Shown here: piece by piece, positions 48,196 to 62,867 of the stretch
Layout of the letters: every line of letters starts with the position of its first letter
Numbering within the stretch: position 1 is the stretch's first letter
Notes under the pieces: model-generated
Database searches by the model: none
Told to the model about the DNA's origin: nothing
What the model saw: the letters and a program-made list of their open reading frames with translations, nothing else
DNA from: Muraenolepis orangiensis
Taxonomy: Eukaryota; Chordata; Actinopteri; Gadiformes; Muraenolepididae
NCBI GenBank assembly: GCA_027704905.1
Contig: CM051015.1
Span: 11,364,395-11,428,394 of the forward strand
Length of the DNA: 64,000 nt
Direction of reading: 5' to 3'
Program-made: the position numbers and the translations under genes

Positions 48196-49561
48196 ACTCA
48201 CATACATAACTACCGATATCTCTGAGTATTACTTTAAGGTATATTATATCAGCCTATGTTATAGTACATTGGGCTAATCGTGGCCTACAAGTTCTGTCAA
48301 ATTGAAAGGCAGACACTGACATGAATGGACGTGCACATTGCCGTCGCCATATTGTGAAAAGCTCATTTGTTTGTAGAGGCGGACTGTCATTAAGCAGGCG
48401 GACGGTCAGTGAGGCGCCTATAGACAGCCGTGGGAAATGGGGTATGGACCATTTTAAACAAGATTTTGTTCATGCCGCTTTTATCTTTTATTTTCTATCA
48501 TTATCTAATGTAAACACTGGGCCATTACCACAGTGTCTGAATCGATAAAAAATAACCCAGCTGCTGTTGAATTTCACCAAACCCAGAAACATTGTCTTGT
48601 TTACCAATGAATGTCTTCTGTATTCCCTTGACGCGTGCCTCCTTCAGCCTCCTTCTCGTCTACTGTGAAAGACAGCCATTTATTTCCCGCCTCTTTTGTT
48701 GTTTCAACGTGACCTTGGGGTCCAGGCGCGTGGTGTCAGATAGTGATATTTTTTTGCCCTCAAAACAACCAAAATTCAACCCATTCACCACTCCCTTCAC
48801 TACCATCTGCCCGATGACTACAACGACCAGTAGCTCTGAGGCAAGTGAGGCAGATGCACCCTCTCTCCCCCTACTGTCCACGAAATGGTCTGACCCGGGT
48901 GTCCCCTGAAAGCATGATACCTGTGAGTGCCCTGATTATGACCGGGTCATGCCGCTGTGGCCCGTGGCCCCTCACTGTGCGGGTGAGTGCCGAGGCAGTA
49001 GAGTGGCCGTGATTGACTCACCCAGCAAAAGCTGTCAGAAAAGCTGCAAGCCAACAGGGCACAGGGTGGGAGTGAAACAAACAGACCTCGACGGGAGGGA
49101 GGTTTTCAGGGGGGAAAAGGGGGATGCCTCCCTGCTTTTTCTGCTCTTTTGCTAATTACGTGTTGTTATTCGACACAGTGGGAGGAACCTGCGAGATAAT
49201 TGTCCACAGCGACGGCTAAATGTCCCAATCTGGAGGTGAAGCCAGAAGCACTATGAAAAGGTCACATGCCATTATGTGTTCTGTGGATCCAATTAAAGGT
49301 GCAGTCTGTCAAAGGACCTCACAGTAATGTGTAGACAATATATTCTTTTGATAAAATGGCCCCTTTTCATGTTTTAATAAAGTCCAACTTGTTCAGGGAG
49401 GGGAATACGATTCTTCCTTTTTTTTACTTTTCTTTTATGGGCTGCTAGTTGACGTGGAAACCTCAATATTGGCTTGCATGCCCATTGAGAGAGGTGATGA
49501 GCTGCTTTAGCAGATTAGAACGAGTACATTGGCTCTGACATTCTGCCCTTGTACGGCATGA
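48196..49561. other. Unique DNA, no gene called
   Basis: Two overlapping ORFs near 48592-48909 are unrecognised. No element is seen. Confidence 0.45.
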
Positions 49562-49625
49562 CAATGCTAGTGTTGTATCTTGTTGTATCAATGCTAGTCT
49601 TGTATCTTGTATCTCTTGTATCTAG
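49562..49625 (+). repeat. (TATCTTGT)n-like repeat
   Basis: CAATGCTAGTGTTGTATCTT is duplicated as CAATGCTAGTCTTGTATCTT, followed by further TATCTTGTATC copies. It resembles the ATCTTGT tail of LINE family A but has no family A body next to it, so it may be an orphan tail or an independent simple repeat. Confidence 0.6.
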
Positions 49626-49763
49626 TGGTTGCTTGCATGTGTTGTACATGTCATGTTAAAATGTTTAACTTATAATTCCATTGATAGAACTACACAATTT
49701 ATCCATACATCAAATAATCAGTCCAGCACATCAACTAGCATTGAGATTCACATAGTATACGTG

Positions 49764-49875
49764 TGTATGTATATATATATATATGTATATGTATATATAT
49801 GTATATATATGTGTATATATATATATATGTATATGTATATATATGTGTATATATATATATACACACACACACACA
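49764..49875 (+). repeat. Compound (TA)n(TG)n(AC)n microsatellite
   Basis: TGTATGTATATATATATATA-type sequence changes to an AC run at about 49859-49875. The LINE fragment starts directly after it. Confidence 0.95.
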
Positions 49876-49885
49876 TCTCTGACGT

Positions 49886-50090
49886 TTGGATACTTTCCTG
49901 CTGCTTTCAAAACTGCCAGTCACCCCCCTTCTGAAAAATCCAACACTTGACCCCTCCGAAGTCAAGATCTACAGATCAGTTTCACTTCTACCTTTCCTAT
50001 CCAAAAGTCTTGAACAGGTTGTCCTTTATCAATGGTCCTTGTACCGCCACCAGAACAGCCTCTTGGACCCCCACCAGTCTGGTATAGTTG
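49886..50090 (+). pseudogene. Non-LTR reverse transcriptase fragment (fingers)
   Basis: The frame reads VTPLLKNPTLDPSEVK, then IYRSVSLLPFLSKSLEQVV and QNSLLDPHQSG. This is the N-terminal part of a CR1/L2-like reverse transcriptase (pattern VTPLLKKPxLDPxxxxNYRPVSLLPFLSKxLExVV...QSGF). A frame change at GCCAGTCACC, upstream of VTPLL, separates it from the preceding FPAAFKTA-type block. Homology stops at about 50085, before motif A, so the catalytic residues are absent. It is a different lineage from the LINE at 56540. Confidence 0.85.
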
Positions 50091-52481
50091 AAATGAAGCG
50101 TGTACAAAGTTGGAGCTGGAGTTCTGGTGTTACATCAGCAACCATTGGGCATCTTGAGCATAGCTGAGGTACAGCATTTTCCCGGGCTATTCTATTGTTA
50201 AAGGCACGTTCCACGTTGAGAGACCTCCAGATCCGAGGTGGATGGAGTAGAGGGAAAAGCGTTAGCGTGCAGCTGCTACTGAACAAAAGCCCTTGATAAA
50301 TCAACAATAGCAACGGGACAAGCCAAGAAATCACTGGAGCTCCAACTGGGACGATACTGCTTTGACCTTAAAAGAGGATGAAGCCGGCCGCAGATGCTCA
50401 TCTCTGCCGCCTGGAGACTTTACACGATGCCAACTTGCCGGTTGGGAGGAGTTGGGGAGAGGTTTTTTTTGTGGTGTGAGTGGCGGTGAAATAACATGGG
50501 TTGCCTTCTCGTAGACATGAACCACATTACCTCCACGTTTTCAATTGAGTTTTGAAACTGTAAAAACTGATACAGTCACGCATACAATTTCTTTTTTTTG
50601 TTGCAAAGGGAAATATGTAAGCCTTATTGTAAGCCCTGGGAACATTGATAGTCTGCTGAAACCCTCTCCAGATCCGGCCTTGGGGGGAATGGTCGTATTC
50701 GATGGAAGGACTTCGTGGAGCTCCATTGTTCTGCTCTGACATGAAATTGATTCTCCCGGAGCCTCTGAAAAATCCGATGGACATTCTGGATATCCTTATA
50801 CTAAATAAAGTATAGATGATGTAACCGTACTGAGACAGAAACTCAATAATGCATACTGTATGTCTGAAGAGATCGTTGACCAGAGACTTAAACAGCAGTT
50901 GTCATTTTGGTTGCCGTTGCTGTACCTTTTTGGTTTCATTTTCATTCATTTACATTTGTATCCTTCAGGTAAAACTATGGCATGTATACTGCAGACAGAC
51001 ACCACTCATTTTATATTTGCCATTCAATGAGAATATTAGCAAAAATAAATATTATTTTAAACAAAATTGACAGTTTGCCTTTGACGTGCGTATGGGCTAT
51101 TATTTTGTACCTCATGGATTCCCTGGTCTGGCAATTCTGTGTTCTATGTTCAGAATGTGAGCTAATTATAGGAGCAGGTGCAGCTGCTGCAAAGTAGTGG
51201 TGTTAGTAATTGTAGCTAGGTGGAATCATCTACTTGCAAACATCTTTTAAGTTGCTATAGTTATAATTGACTTTCCTATCCGCTGTCAAGTACACCCATG
51301 TAACGAGTGCACCCTAGCTCTTAGTACAGCTAAAGAACCCTGTATTGCACCTTCGCAACCACCTCAAGTAACCAGAGTATATTTGTGGCAAAATGGTTAA
51401 AACTCAATCATTAACCCTTCCCATTTCTTTGAGTGTATTGTACACATGATTGATGAAAGGATGAATGTTGTCGTGTTCCGCAACCCATATGTTTTCATGT
51501 TGACAAGGGTTAAATCAGTTACATACAGTAACATACATTACCACGTATATACTGGTAACATGGTACGAGAGGAGATGGCAGATTTAATTTGTATGATACT
51601 CATTGTGACTGTACATCCATGAGGGATTGTAGGTTTCAATTGCTTATACCATGGGCATTTGACAATGTAAAATAAAAGCATTCACACACTCATAATTTAA
51701 AGGTTATGAAGCAAGAGCTTATAGTCCCTTTTATAATTGTAGTCCCTCTTACAACTAAGTTGGTAACAGTATAAATTATGTGGATGTGGTGAGCGAAGGT
51801 TATGGCTCCATCGCTGTGACTTGTACAAAGTATTAAAATCAAGCTTGATTGTATTGTCATGTTATGGGATGATGGATGAACTTGTGCCGAACTACGTGTG
51901 CACACCTGTTGGCCAATCAGAAAAGAGTATTCACCCGGATCATGATATAAGTTGCTTTATTAAATGTTAACATCCAATTTGGATTAGAATTTTGACATTG
52001 AGTGGACAAAAAATGCCCAGTACCTCTGGGATACTGTCTTTCAAATACTAAAACCTGTTATGTGCAAATTTTGCCCCTGTTTTCATGTGATAAAAACCCT
52101 TATTTTCTGTACAGACAGAAGGCATTGAATGCCTTAATCAACAGTGAGCCAACAATGATCCTTTGTTGTGTTTTTGCTCTCCTCTTTGATAAACCCAATT
52201 AGTCAGTGGTATGTTTTTTATGCATTGCTGTCTTTATCTTTTCTACACAGAAATTGAAGCCAGTCAATAAAGATTGACTTGTTTTTTAAGTGACAGTATC
52301 TCGCAACAAATTCTCTGCATAATTGTTTGGGTTATGTGGATGAATGAATTACCGTTATATACATTGCATTACATTTGAACAGTTATATTTAAAATATATT
52401 TTATATAGTGTATATATTTAAAAAAATATATACACATTGCTGTAATACACTATAAACATACAGTGATTACTGGGCCAATCA
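50091..52481. other. Unique DNA, no gene called
   Basis: No gene or element is recognised. Around 52390-52440 there are AT-rich TATATTTAAAA words. Confidence 0.45.
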
Positions 52482-52499
52482 ATTACTGGGCCCAGTAAT
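52482..52499. repeat. Perfect 18-bp palindrome
   Basis: ATTACTGGGCCCAGTAAT. A partial direct copy, GATTACTGGGCC, sits just upstream at about 52465-52476, so the half-site occurs three times in 36 bp. Confidence 0.9.
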
Positions 52500-53248
52500 C
52501 AAGCAATCAATTTCAACAAGAAAATGATGTATTGAAAAATGATAACGTCCTAACTTCATGATGATAACATACACGTGAAAGCTAGTATGGATTTCCCCTC
52601 CCCTCCCCAACGACAAGTTAAGCTTAATAAATTGCATGAAATCGATCCGTCTTAATTTGCAAGTGCGAGACTCGCATTATCAGGTGACTGTCATGCGATA
52701 TTTATGCTTCTCAGCCCCGGCGGTGCCCTCGTATTACAACCTCCCCCCACTCTGCTCACCCTCATCCTTGTCAGCCAATCATTCAGCAGATGCTAATGAC
52801 CCGGGTCCTGATCTTTACTGTTACTCCTGGATCCCTATATGGCTGCCGAGTGGCGTATTGATCAGGGCTTAGATGATGCAGCAAGTTCCCATGATTTATT
52901 CAGCTTCTAATAACAGGCGCGAGGGACTTCCTCCTGGGACCGGCTTCTAGAAGACCCGGTGTGCTTCCGTCTTCCCCGAGATTTAGGACCTGTGGCAGGA
53001 GGGGGCTGCGACAGTCTCCACTTAGAGGGGGAGGAGGGGGAGCCTGGCTGTTGAGATAAATCCCAACACAGGATGGAAACTGCTGCTGTTTATATGTATT
53101 TATATATTTATATAATATATATGTACCATAATATTGGTGCAGCATCCACCCCACACGCTCCCTTCTCCTCCTTCTCTTTCCTTCTGAGCAGATGAGCCGA
53201 ATGATTATGCAAATAACTTACAAGATCCGGTGTCCTTTTTCATTTCAT
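52500..53248. other. Unique DNA, partly GC-rich
   Basis: 52690-53060 has higher GC content and no repeat signature, so it is possibly a conserved element. No ORF or RNA gene is recognised. Confidence 0.4.
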
Positions 53249-53278
53249 ATGTGGGTGGGTGGGTGGGTGGGTGGGTGG
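53249..53278 (+). repeat. (GGGT)n repeat, G-quadruplex motif
   Basis: About seven GGGT units (GTGGGTGGGTGGG...). G3 tracts with single-T loops are the strongest known class of intramolecular parallel quadruplex. Confidence 0.95.
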
Positions 53279-53639
53279 ATATAAGGTGAGAAGCTGCTCC
53301 TCGCCATCCCTGAAATCTGCCCTGCATGGACACGGTGTGATCCAGATAACCAGTTAACACCGGCCGTAATGAGGCCTACTGCTCCGCATCAAGACATCAC
53401 TCGGCGAACAGGTGGATAATCAGAGGGGATGTTCGCGGGACATACGGCGCTCTCGATGCACTCCATCACAGGGTTTTTCATCTGCATACATTTGGGGCGC
53501 AGTACACAAAAGCCACGACGAGAGTGCTCTTTACAACATCCCCACGCCCGGCTGGAGTCTGGACGAGTAATGGCATGGCTAATGTTGGTTTTTCATTGTG
53601 TTGCTCATGCGTCAGTGGCTGTAGAATGGACGCAGAATG

Positions 53640-53679
53640 TCTCTCTCTCGCTCTCTCGCTCTCTCTCTCTCTCTCTCAT
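53640..53679 (+). repeat. (TC)n microsatellite
   Basis: TCTCTCTCGCTCTCTCGCTC followed by pure TC. The CG interruptions are regularly placed. Confidence 0.95.
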
Positions 53680-53822
53680 GATGCATGCTCCCTTGGTGTC
53701 ATGGTCTCGTCCTGCAGACTCTTCAGAAAGATAAAAGAACATCAGGAGCTTGAAGTTATGAGACAGAAAGTGAGGGCGTTTCAAGGCTCTTAGAGGGAAC
53801 TGCATGTATTATTTTCTATCAT

Positions 53823-54055
<233 letters not shown>

Positions 54056-54061
54056 CATATA

Positions 54062-54118
54062 TTTTCACTCACTGCTTTATACTTGTGTAAACTGTGAAGT
54101 GACAATAAACTTGACTTG
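54062..54118 (+). mobile_element. Non-LTR element 3' tail (family B), minimal copy
   Basis: TTTTCACTCACTGC, TTATACTTGTGTAAACTGTG and AAGTGACAATAAACTTGACT closely match 16150-16246. Only about 57 bp of the 3' end was inserted, inside a microsatellite cluster. It is flanked by an inverted repeat (see findings). Confidence 0.8.
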
Positions 54119-54159
54119 ATATATAGATATAGAAGTATGAGTGAAAATATATGTATGTG

Positions 54160-54203
<44 letters not shown>

Positions 54204-54220
54204 TATATATATATATATAG
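54119..54220 (+). repeat. AT-rich simple repeat
   Basis: TATAGATATAG, then TATGTATGTGTATG, then (TA)n with one GC. Continues the microsatellite cluster after the retroelement tail. Confidence 0.93.
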
Positions 54221-56349
<2,129 letters not shown>

Positions 56350-56830
56350 CCCAGCAATCGAAAGGCTGGATAACATTTATATGTTCAGCATGACGAGATT
56401 AGCTTTGGCCTCCGTGATCATGGCCATAAATAATGTGGAGGATACATAGACCTAAAAGTAAATGTGTTTCCGTTAATAACCTTAGATGCAACATTATATT
56501 AAGTTGTATTATGCAAATAATATGAAAATGAGAAATGGAGGGGTCAGTTCTCAAGCCACCGAAACTCGTCACGCAGCTGATGATCACTGGACCCTCTTCA
56601 GTTTGCCTACCAGCCGAAACTGGGAGTGGAGGACGCCATCATCTTCCTGCTCCATCGTGCCTACGCCCACTTGGACAGACCCGGGAGCACTGTGAGAATC
56701 ATGTTTTTCGACTTCTCCAGTGCGTTGAACACCATCCGGCCTGCCCTGCTGGGAAGTAAGCTGACGGCGATGAAGGTGGACTCTTCCCTGGTGTCCTGGA
56801 TTACTGACTATTTGACGGGTCGTCCACAGT

Positions 56831-57694
56831 TTGTCAGACTGCAGGACTGTGTGTCTGACACTGTGGTCAGCAGCACTGGTGCTCCACAGGGAACTGTTCT
56901 TTCCCCATTCCTGTTCACCCTGTACACCTCAGACTTCCAATACAACTCAGTCCTGCCATCTGCAGAAGTTCTCGGACGACTCTGCAGTTGTTGGTTGTGT
57001 CAGCGAGGGAAACGATGAGGAGTACAGGGGCGTCGTGGACTCCTTCGTTGAGTGGTGTGAGCTGAACCATATGCAGCTCAACACTGACAAGACGAAGGAG
57101 ATGGTGGTGGACTTCCGCAGGAGGAAATCCACACCCACATCCATTTCCATCAAGGGTGTGTCCGCTGAAGCTGTCCAGGAATATAAATACCTGGGAGTTC
57201 ATCTGGACAACAAACTGGTCTGGGCCAAGAACTCTGAGGCGGTCTACAAGAAGGGCCAGAGCCGTCTTTACTTCCTGCGGAGGCTCCGGTCCTTCAACGT
57301 TTGCAACAAGATGCTGAATGTGTTCTACCAGTCGGTGGTAGCCAGTGCCATCTTCTCCGGAGTCGTGTGCTGGGGTAGCAGGTTGAGATCAGCAGACGCC
57401 AACAAGATCAGCAGGATTGTCAGGAAGGCTGGCGCTGTCCTGGGGGTCCAGCTGGACTCCTTGTTGGTGGTGTCTGAGAGAAGGATGCTGCGCAAGCTGC
57501 GTAGTATCCTTGACAACAACTCTCACCCTCTCCATCAGGTGCTGACCTCATATAGAAGCACCTTTAGCAACAGACTCATTCCACCCAGGTGCACCACAGA
57601 ACGCCATAGGAAGTCCTTTCTTCCTGTGGCTATTAGACTCTATAATTCCTCTACCTCGGGTCGTGAGAGGGACAGTGGAGACTCAGTGACCTGA
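56831..57694 (+). pseudogene. LINE reverse transcriptase, C-terminal frame
   Basis: Longest open stretch of real coding origin. Authentic homology begins at about 56955 (CHLQKFSDDSAVVGC); residues before that are the wrong frame of the upstream part. It contains motif C (SDD), the thumb region and the C-terminal domain, and ends with its natural TGA. It cannot make an active enzyme alone because motifs A and B lie in the other frame. Confidence 0.85.
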
Positions 57695-57779
57695 GGCCAA
57701 CGTACTTATTTTTATTTTTATTTTATTTTTGGTCAACGCACTGTAATCATCTCATTGTACTTTGCACTGCAAATTCTAT

Positions 57780-57845
57780 TTAAATTCCGAATTCACTTTT
57801 CACTTTTTCACTTTTTCACTTTTTCACATGTCACTTTTCAGTCGA
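57780..57845 (+). repeat. (CACTTTTT)n short repeat in LINE 3' UTR
   Basis: CACTTTTCACTTTTTCACTT and further copies. Part of the LINE 3' UTR, not a separate insertion. Confidence 0.85.
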
Positions 57846-58105
57846 ATTATTTATTAATATATTATTACTGCCAATTTGCACTATACGTATTGTTGTGTAT
57901 TGTATATACCTACGTACTACTGTTATAATACTGTAATTATCTTCACTTATCAATACATTTAGACTTTAGAGTTGTTGTTTTGTTTTTTAGCTTAGGTTTT
58001 AGTATTCTTGTGTGTGCATTTATTCCCCCTGTGTCAACTGTTGCACCTTAATTTCCCTCGGGATTAATAAAGTTTTCTGAATCTGAATCTGAATCTGAAT
58101 ATGAA

Positions 58106-58680
58106 GCTGTCTCAAGCCAAGTGGCAGATGTATAGGCCTTATGTATAAAAATATCATTGTGCAGGTATTTTTTGAATTAAGTGGCTGAGCACACAAGTTC
58201 AAATTTGACAGAATAAAATAATGAGTTTTCAAACAGGTTCTGACAGTGTTGCTTGGAGAGGAGCCAATCTCGTTTGTGCCAACATAGTATCTGTAAACTC
58301 CGCAAATGTCGGGATATAAAAAAATCCCCTGCCCTCATCAAATTAATTAATAAAGATCAGCTGCACAATATATGTAATGTAATAATGTAAGACACGGCCT
58401 TTTGACACATTCTCCCCATTTAAAGGTGAATATCGTTAAGAGTATTTAAAATGTGTATTTGTGGACACAATGCACAGTAAAAGACAAGGTATAACAATAA
58501 AATGACGTGGTACAACAATAAATACATAAAAACACAAACGAAGACACTGTAAAACAGAGTTCCACAAAACGCCTGTCTAAATAGGTGCCTTTGCAAAATG
58601 GTCAACAGATTCAGCAAACCTAAAAAGTTTTCCTTCCTTTGGTGACAGCGGATACGTGGGACAGAAAGTTGTTTGAGATG
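58106..58680. other. Unique AT-rich DNA, no gene seen
   Basis: No coding frame, RNA gene or element recognised. Confidence 0.5.
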
Positions 58681-58775
58681 AATTGACCTGAGCGAGCTGA
58701 GAAGCGGTAGTGAAGCAGGTCATCCACGTGGCCTGCTTCACTGCCGCTTCTCAGCTCGCTCGCTCAGGTCAAATT
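58681..58775. repeat. 95-nt near-palindrome (long hairpin)
   Basis: The left arm runs AATTGACCTGAGCGAGCTGA, GAAGCGGTAGTGAAGCAGG. The right arm is its complement: CCTGCTTCACTGCCGCTTCT, CAGCTCGCTCGCTCAGGTCA, AATT. The centre is CCACGTGG, so almost no loop remains. Departures are a 4-base bulge (TCAT) on the left near the tip, a 4-base repeat (CTCG) on the right, one extra A and one mismatch. GC content is far above the flanks. It could be a foldback or MITE-like insertion, an inverted duplication from repair, or the stem of a structured RNA. The tiny loop argues against a standard microRNA precursor. Confidence 0.9.
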
Positions 58776-60984
<2,209 letters not shown>

Positions 60985-61399
60985 TATACCTCAGAGACAA
61001 ACCTAATGTCATTGTCATTCCCTCTTTGAGCGCTCCCTGTTCTGTCCATGTGCCAGATGTGGTCCTCTCTGTCTTTTTAGTTTTGTCCACAGTGTTTTTT
61101 AGTTTATTCTTTTGTGCTATCCCCAGGAACAAGAGCTTCACCTGCCAGGTCATCCTCACCCTCCTAGCCAACCCCCGTCCCCCCCGTCCCCCGCTGCGTG
61201 TGGGACTGTAAATATACAGAGCGTCCCGGGGGACCTGGCCCATGAGGACCCCGACAGGCCTCTCAGTGGCTGACAGGGGCCACTTTGCTGTGGTCCCATT
61301 ACTTCTGTCATGTCCGTCACCATCCCAGATATCTTCGGAGTCTAGCACCCAGCCCCACATCTCCTGTGTGGGTGCCGTATTTTAAAGGTAATAGCTACA

Positions 61400-61445
61400 G
61401 TGTGTGTGTGTGTGTGTGTGTGTGCGTGTGCGTGTGCGTGCGTGC
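61400..61445 (+). repeat. (TG)n(CGTG)n microsatellite
   Basis: TG units, then GTGCGTGTGCGTGTGCGTGC. The CG-containing units are variants within the same array. Confidence 0.95.
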
Positions 61446-61540
61446 CTCTCTTCCGCTCTTCGAGTACATTTTGTTTCTTATTTCTTATTTATTTTTCACT
61501 AGATACTGTCTTTAAAGACATTTTTCTTGAGGGGTATGTT

Positions 61541-61561
61541 TGTTTGTGTGTGTGTGTGTGT
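61541..61561 (+). repeat. Short (TG)n
   Basis: About ten TG units after GTTTGTT. Confidence 0.9.
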
Positions 61562-61751
61562 TTATCTATCCTGCAAAATAATACAATACAAAGATATAGC
61601 TATATTACATGTATAAAGATTCAGTATAGAATTGTGTTTTGTGAGACCAATAATAAGGTAAAATAGCCATGAACAGTTAACAGTAATCATCTAATCACAA
61701 GATAATGCAATATATACAATTAGTACAACTGTGGTGAACATTTAAACTCAT

Positions 61752-61787
<36 letters not shown>

Positions 61788-61840
61788 GTGTGTGTGTGTG
61801 TGTGCGTGTGCGTGTGTGTGTGCGTGTGTGTGTGTGTGTG
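61752..61840 (+). repeat. (TG)n with CG variants
   Basis: 89 bp of TG with four GCGTG interruptions. With 61400-61445 it forms a pair of CG-interrupted arrays 300 bp apart, unlike the pure long arrays elsewhere. Confidence 0.95.
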
Positions 61841-62330
61841 ATATACTATGTAAGCATACATATGTGCAGATTTTTGCACCAGGCTATAATTCGAATTGAT
61901 AATAGCAGTTTGACTTATACGATGGCAAGAAAAATCATATTAAGGATTTACCAAAAATAACTCCAAAAATACGTAGGAGGGGCGGGGAGCGAAGAGGATT
62001 TTGAAGAATTTTCTTTTCCAGTATTCACGCAGCAGTTAGCTCTTTGGTCGCGAGTAATCCTCATACATCTCCCCCCGGCCTGTTGTATTATTTCCCGGCC
62101 CGGCTAATCCCATTTCAAATGAGTAACATGCGGCTGGGATTGGATTGGACCTTTTTGTCCGTCCCATCGCATGTTTTGTGTGGCAACACAGGGGGAAAAG
62201 GACCCATTAAGGGCTGGGGAGACGATGCACCGTAAGGGATGAAAGAAAGCGTACAGTCAATACTTTTATTTTAACATCTTCAGTCCGGGGGTTCCAGGCG
62301 GTCCCACACGGGGAGGGCGCCTACTAATTT
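61841..62330. other. Unique DNA, no gene seen
   Basis: GC content rises towards the right. No element or gene is recognised. Confidence 0.5.
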
Positions 62331-62396
62331 GAGAGTGGGTAAAGAGGGAGGGAAGGAGTGAGGGAGGAAGGAGGAGGGGGGGTTGGGGGGGGATTT
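62331..62396 (+). repeat. Polypurine tract
   Basis: GAGTGGGTAAAGAGGGAGGG and similar, ending in G7TTG8. Same style as the terminal satellite, 470 bp before it. Confidence 0.9.
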
Positions 62397-62668
62397 GTGA
62401 TGGCCCCTCCATTATTCTGATAAGAGGAGACCATTGTAGCCCTTCTCTTCATCTGTGACACGTGCATCAGCTCGATCAATAGCCCTCCACGCTTCGCTGT
62501 GAGAAGATGGATGGGCGAGAGACGCAAGTTCGAAATGAGCCCTCTCTGCTCATTTCCACTTTCTCCTCATTATCGTTCCAATTAAGCCCCCACCACACCC
62601 TCTCCCGGGACCCTATTTCTGGGGTGGCATTAAAATAAATATATAACGCCAAGACAACAAAGACTCTC

Positions 62669-62737
62669 CACCCCCCCCCCCTCCCCCCCCCCCCCACACC
62701 ACACCACCCAAGTCCACCCTTCCCCTCCCCTCCCCTG
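62669..62737 (+). repeat. Polypyrimidine / poly-C tract
   Basis: CCA, C13, T, C13, then ACACCACACCACCC and CCCTTCCCCTCCCCTCCCC. Strand polarity is opposite to the purine tracts on both sides. i-motif and G-quadruplex (minus strand) potential. Confidence 0.92.
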
Positions 62738-62867
62738 GCCCTGCGGATCATTTTGCATCGAGGGGCGGCTGTTTGACAGAACCCCCCGTTGACACTGACT
62801 TAATGGCGGTCAGGCTAGTGGGTTAGGTGAAAGAAAGCTGTCAGCAGGAAGTATCAGACCTGACCCG
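62738..62867. other. Short unique spacer
   Basis: Separates the poly-C tract from the terminal purine satellite; nothing recognised. Confidence 0.6.

Larger units (their letters stand above)
56540..58105 (+). mobile_element. 5'-truncated LINE with reverse transcriptase
   Basis: Largest coding remnant in the window. In the first frame (from about 56584; the upstream codon is a stop) come LDPLQFAYQPKLGVEDAI, motif A (FFDFSSA), VSWITDYLTGRP and motif B (GAPQGTVLSPFLF). A frame change near 56950-56965, apparently a 2-base loss, puts the rest in a second frame to 57694: motif C (FSDD), NTDKTKEMVVDFRRRK, EYKYLGVHLDNKLVW, KKGQSRLYFLRRL, RKAGAVLGVQLDSL and RHRKSFLPVAIRLYNS. The 3' UTR (57695-58100) has TTTTTCAC repeats, TTTCCCTCGGGATTAATAAA and a (TCTGAA)n tail. 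It resembles the CR1/L2/Rex1 group of fish non-LTR elements. The endonuclease domain and fingers are missing. Catalytic Asp residues are kept, but no single frame joins them. Confidence 0.9.
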
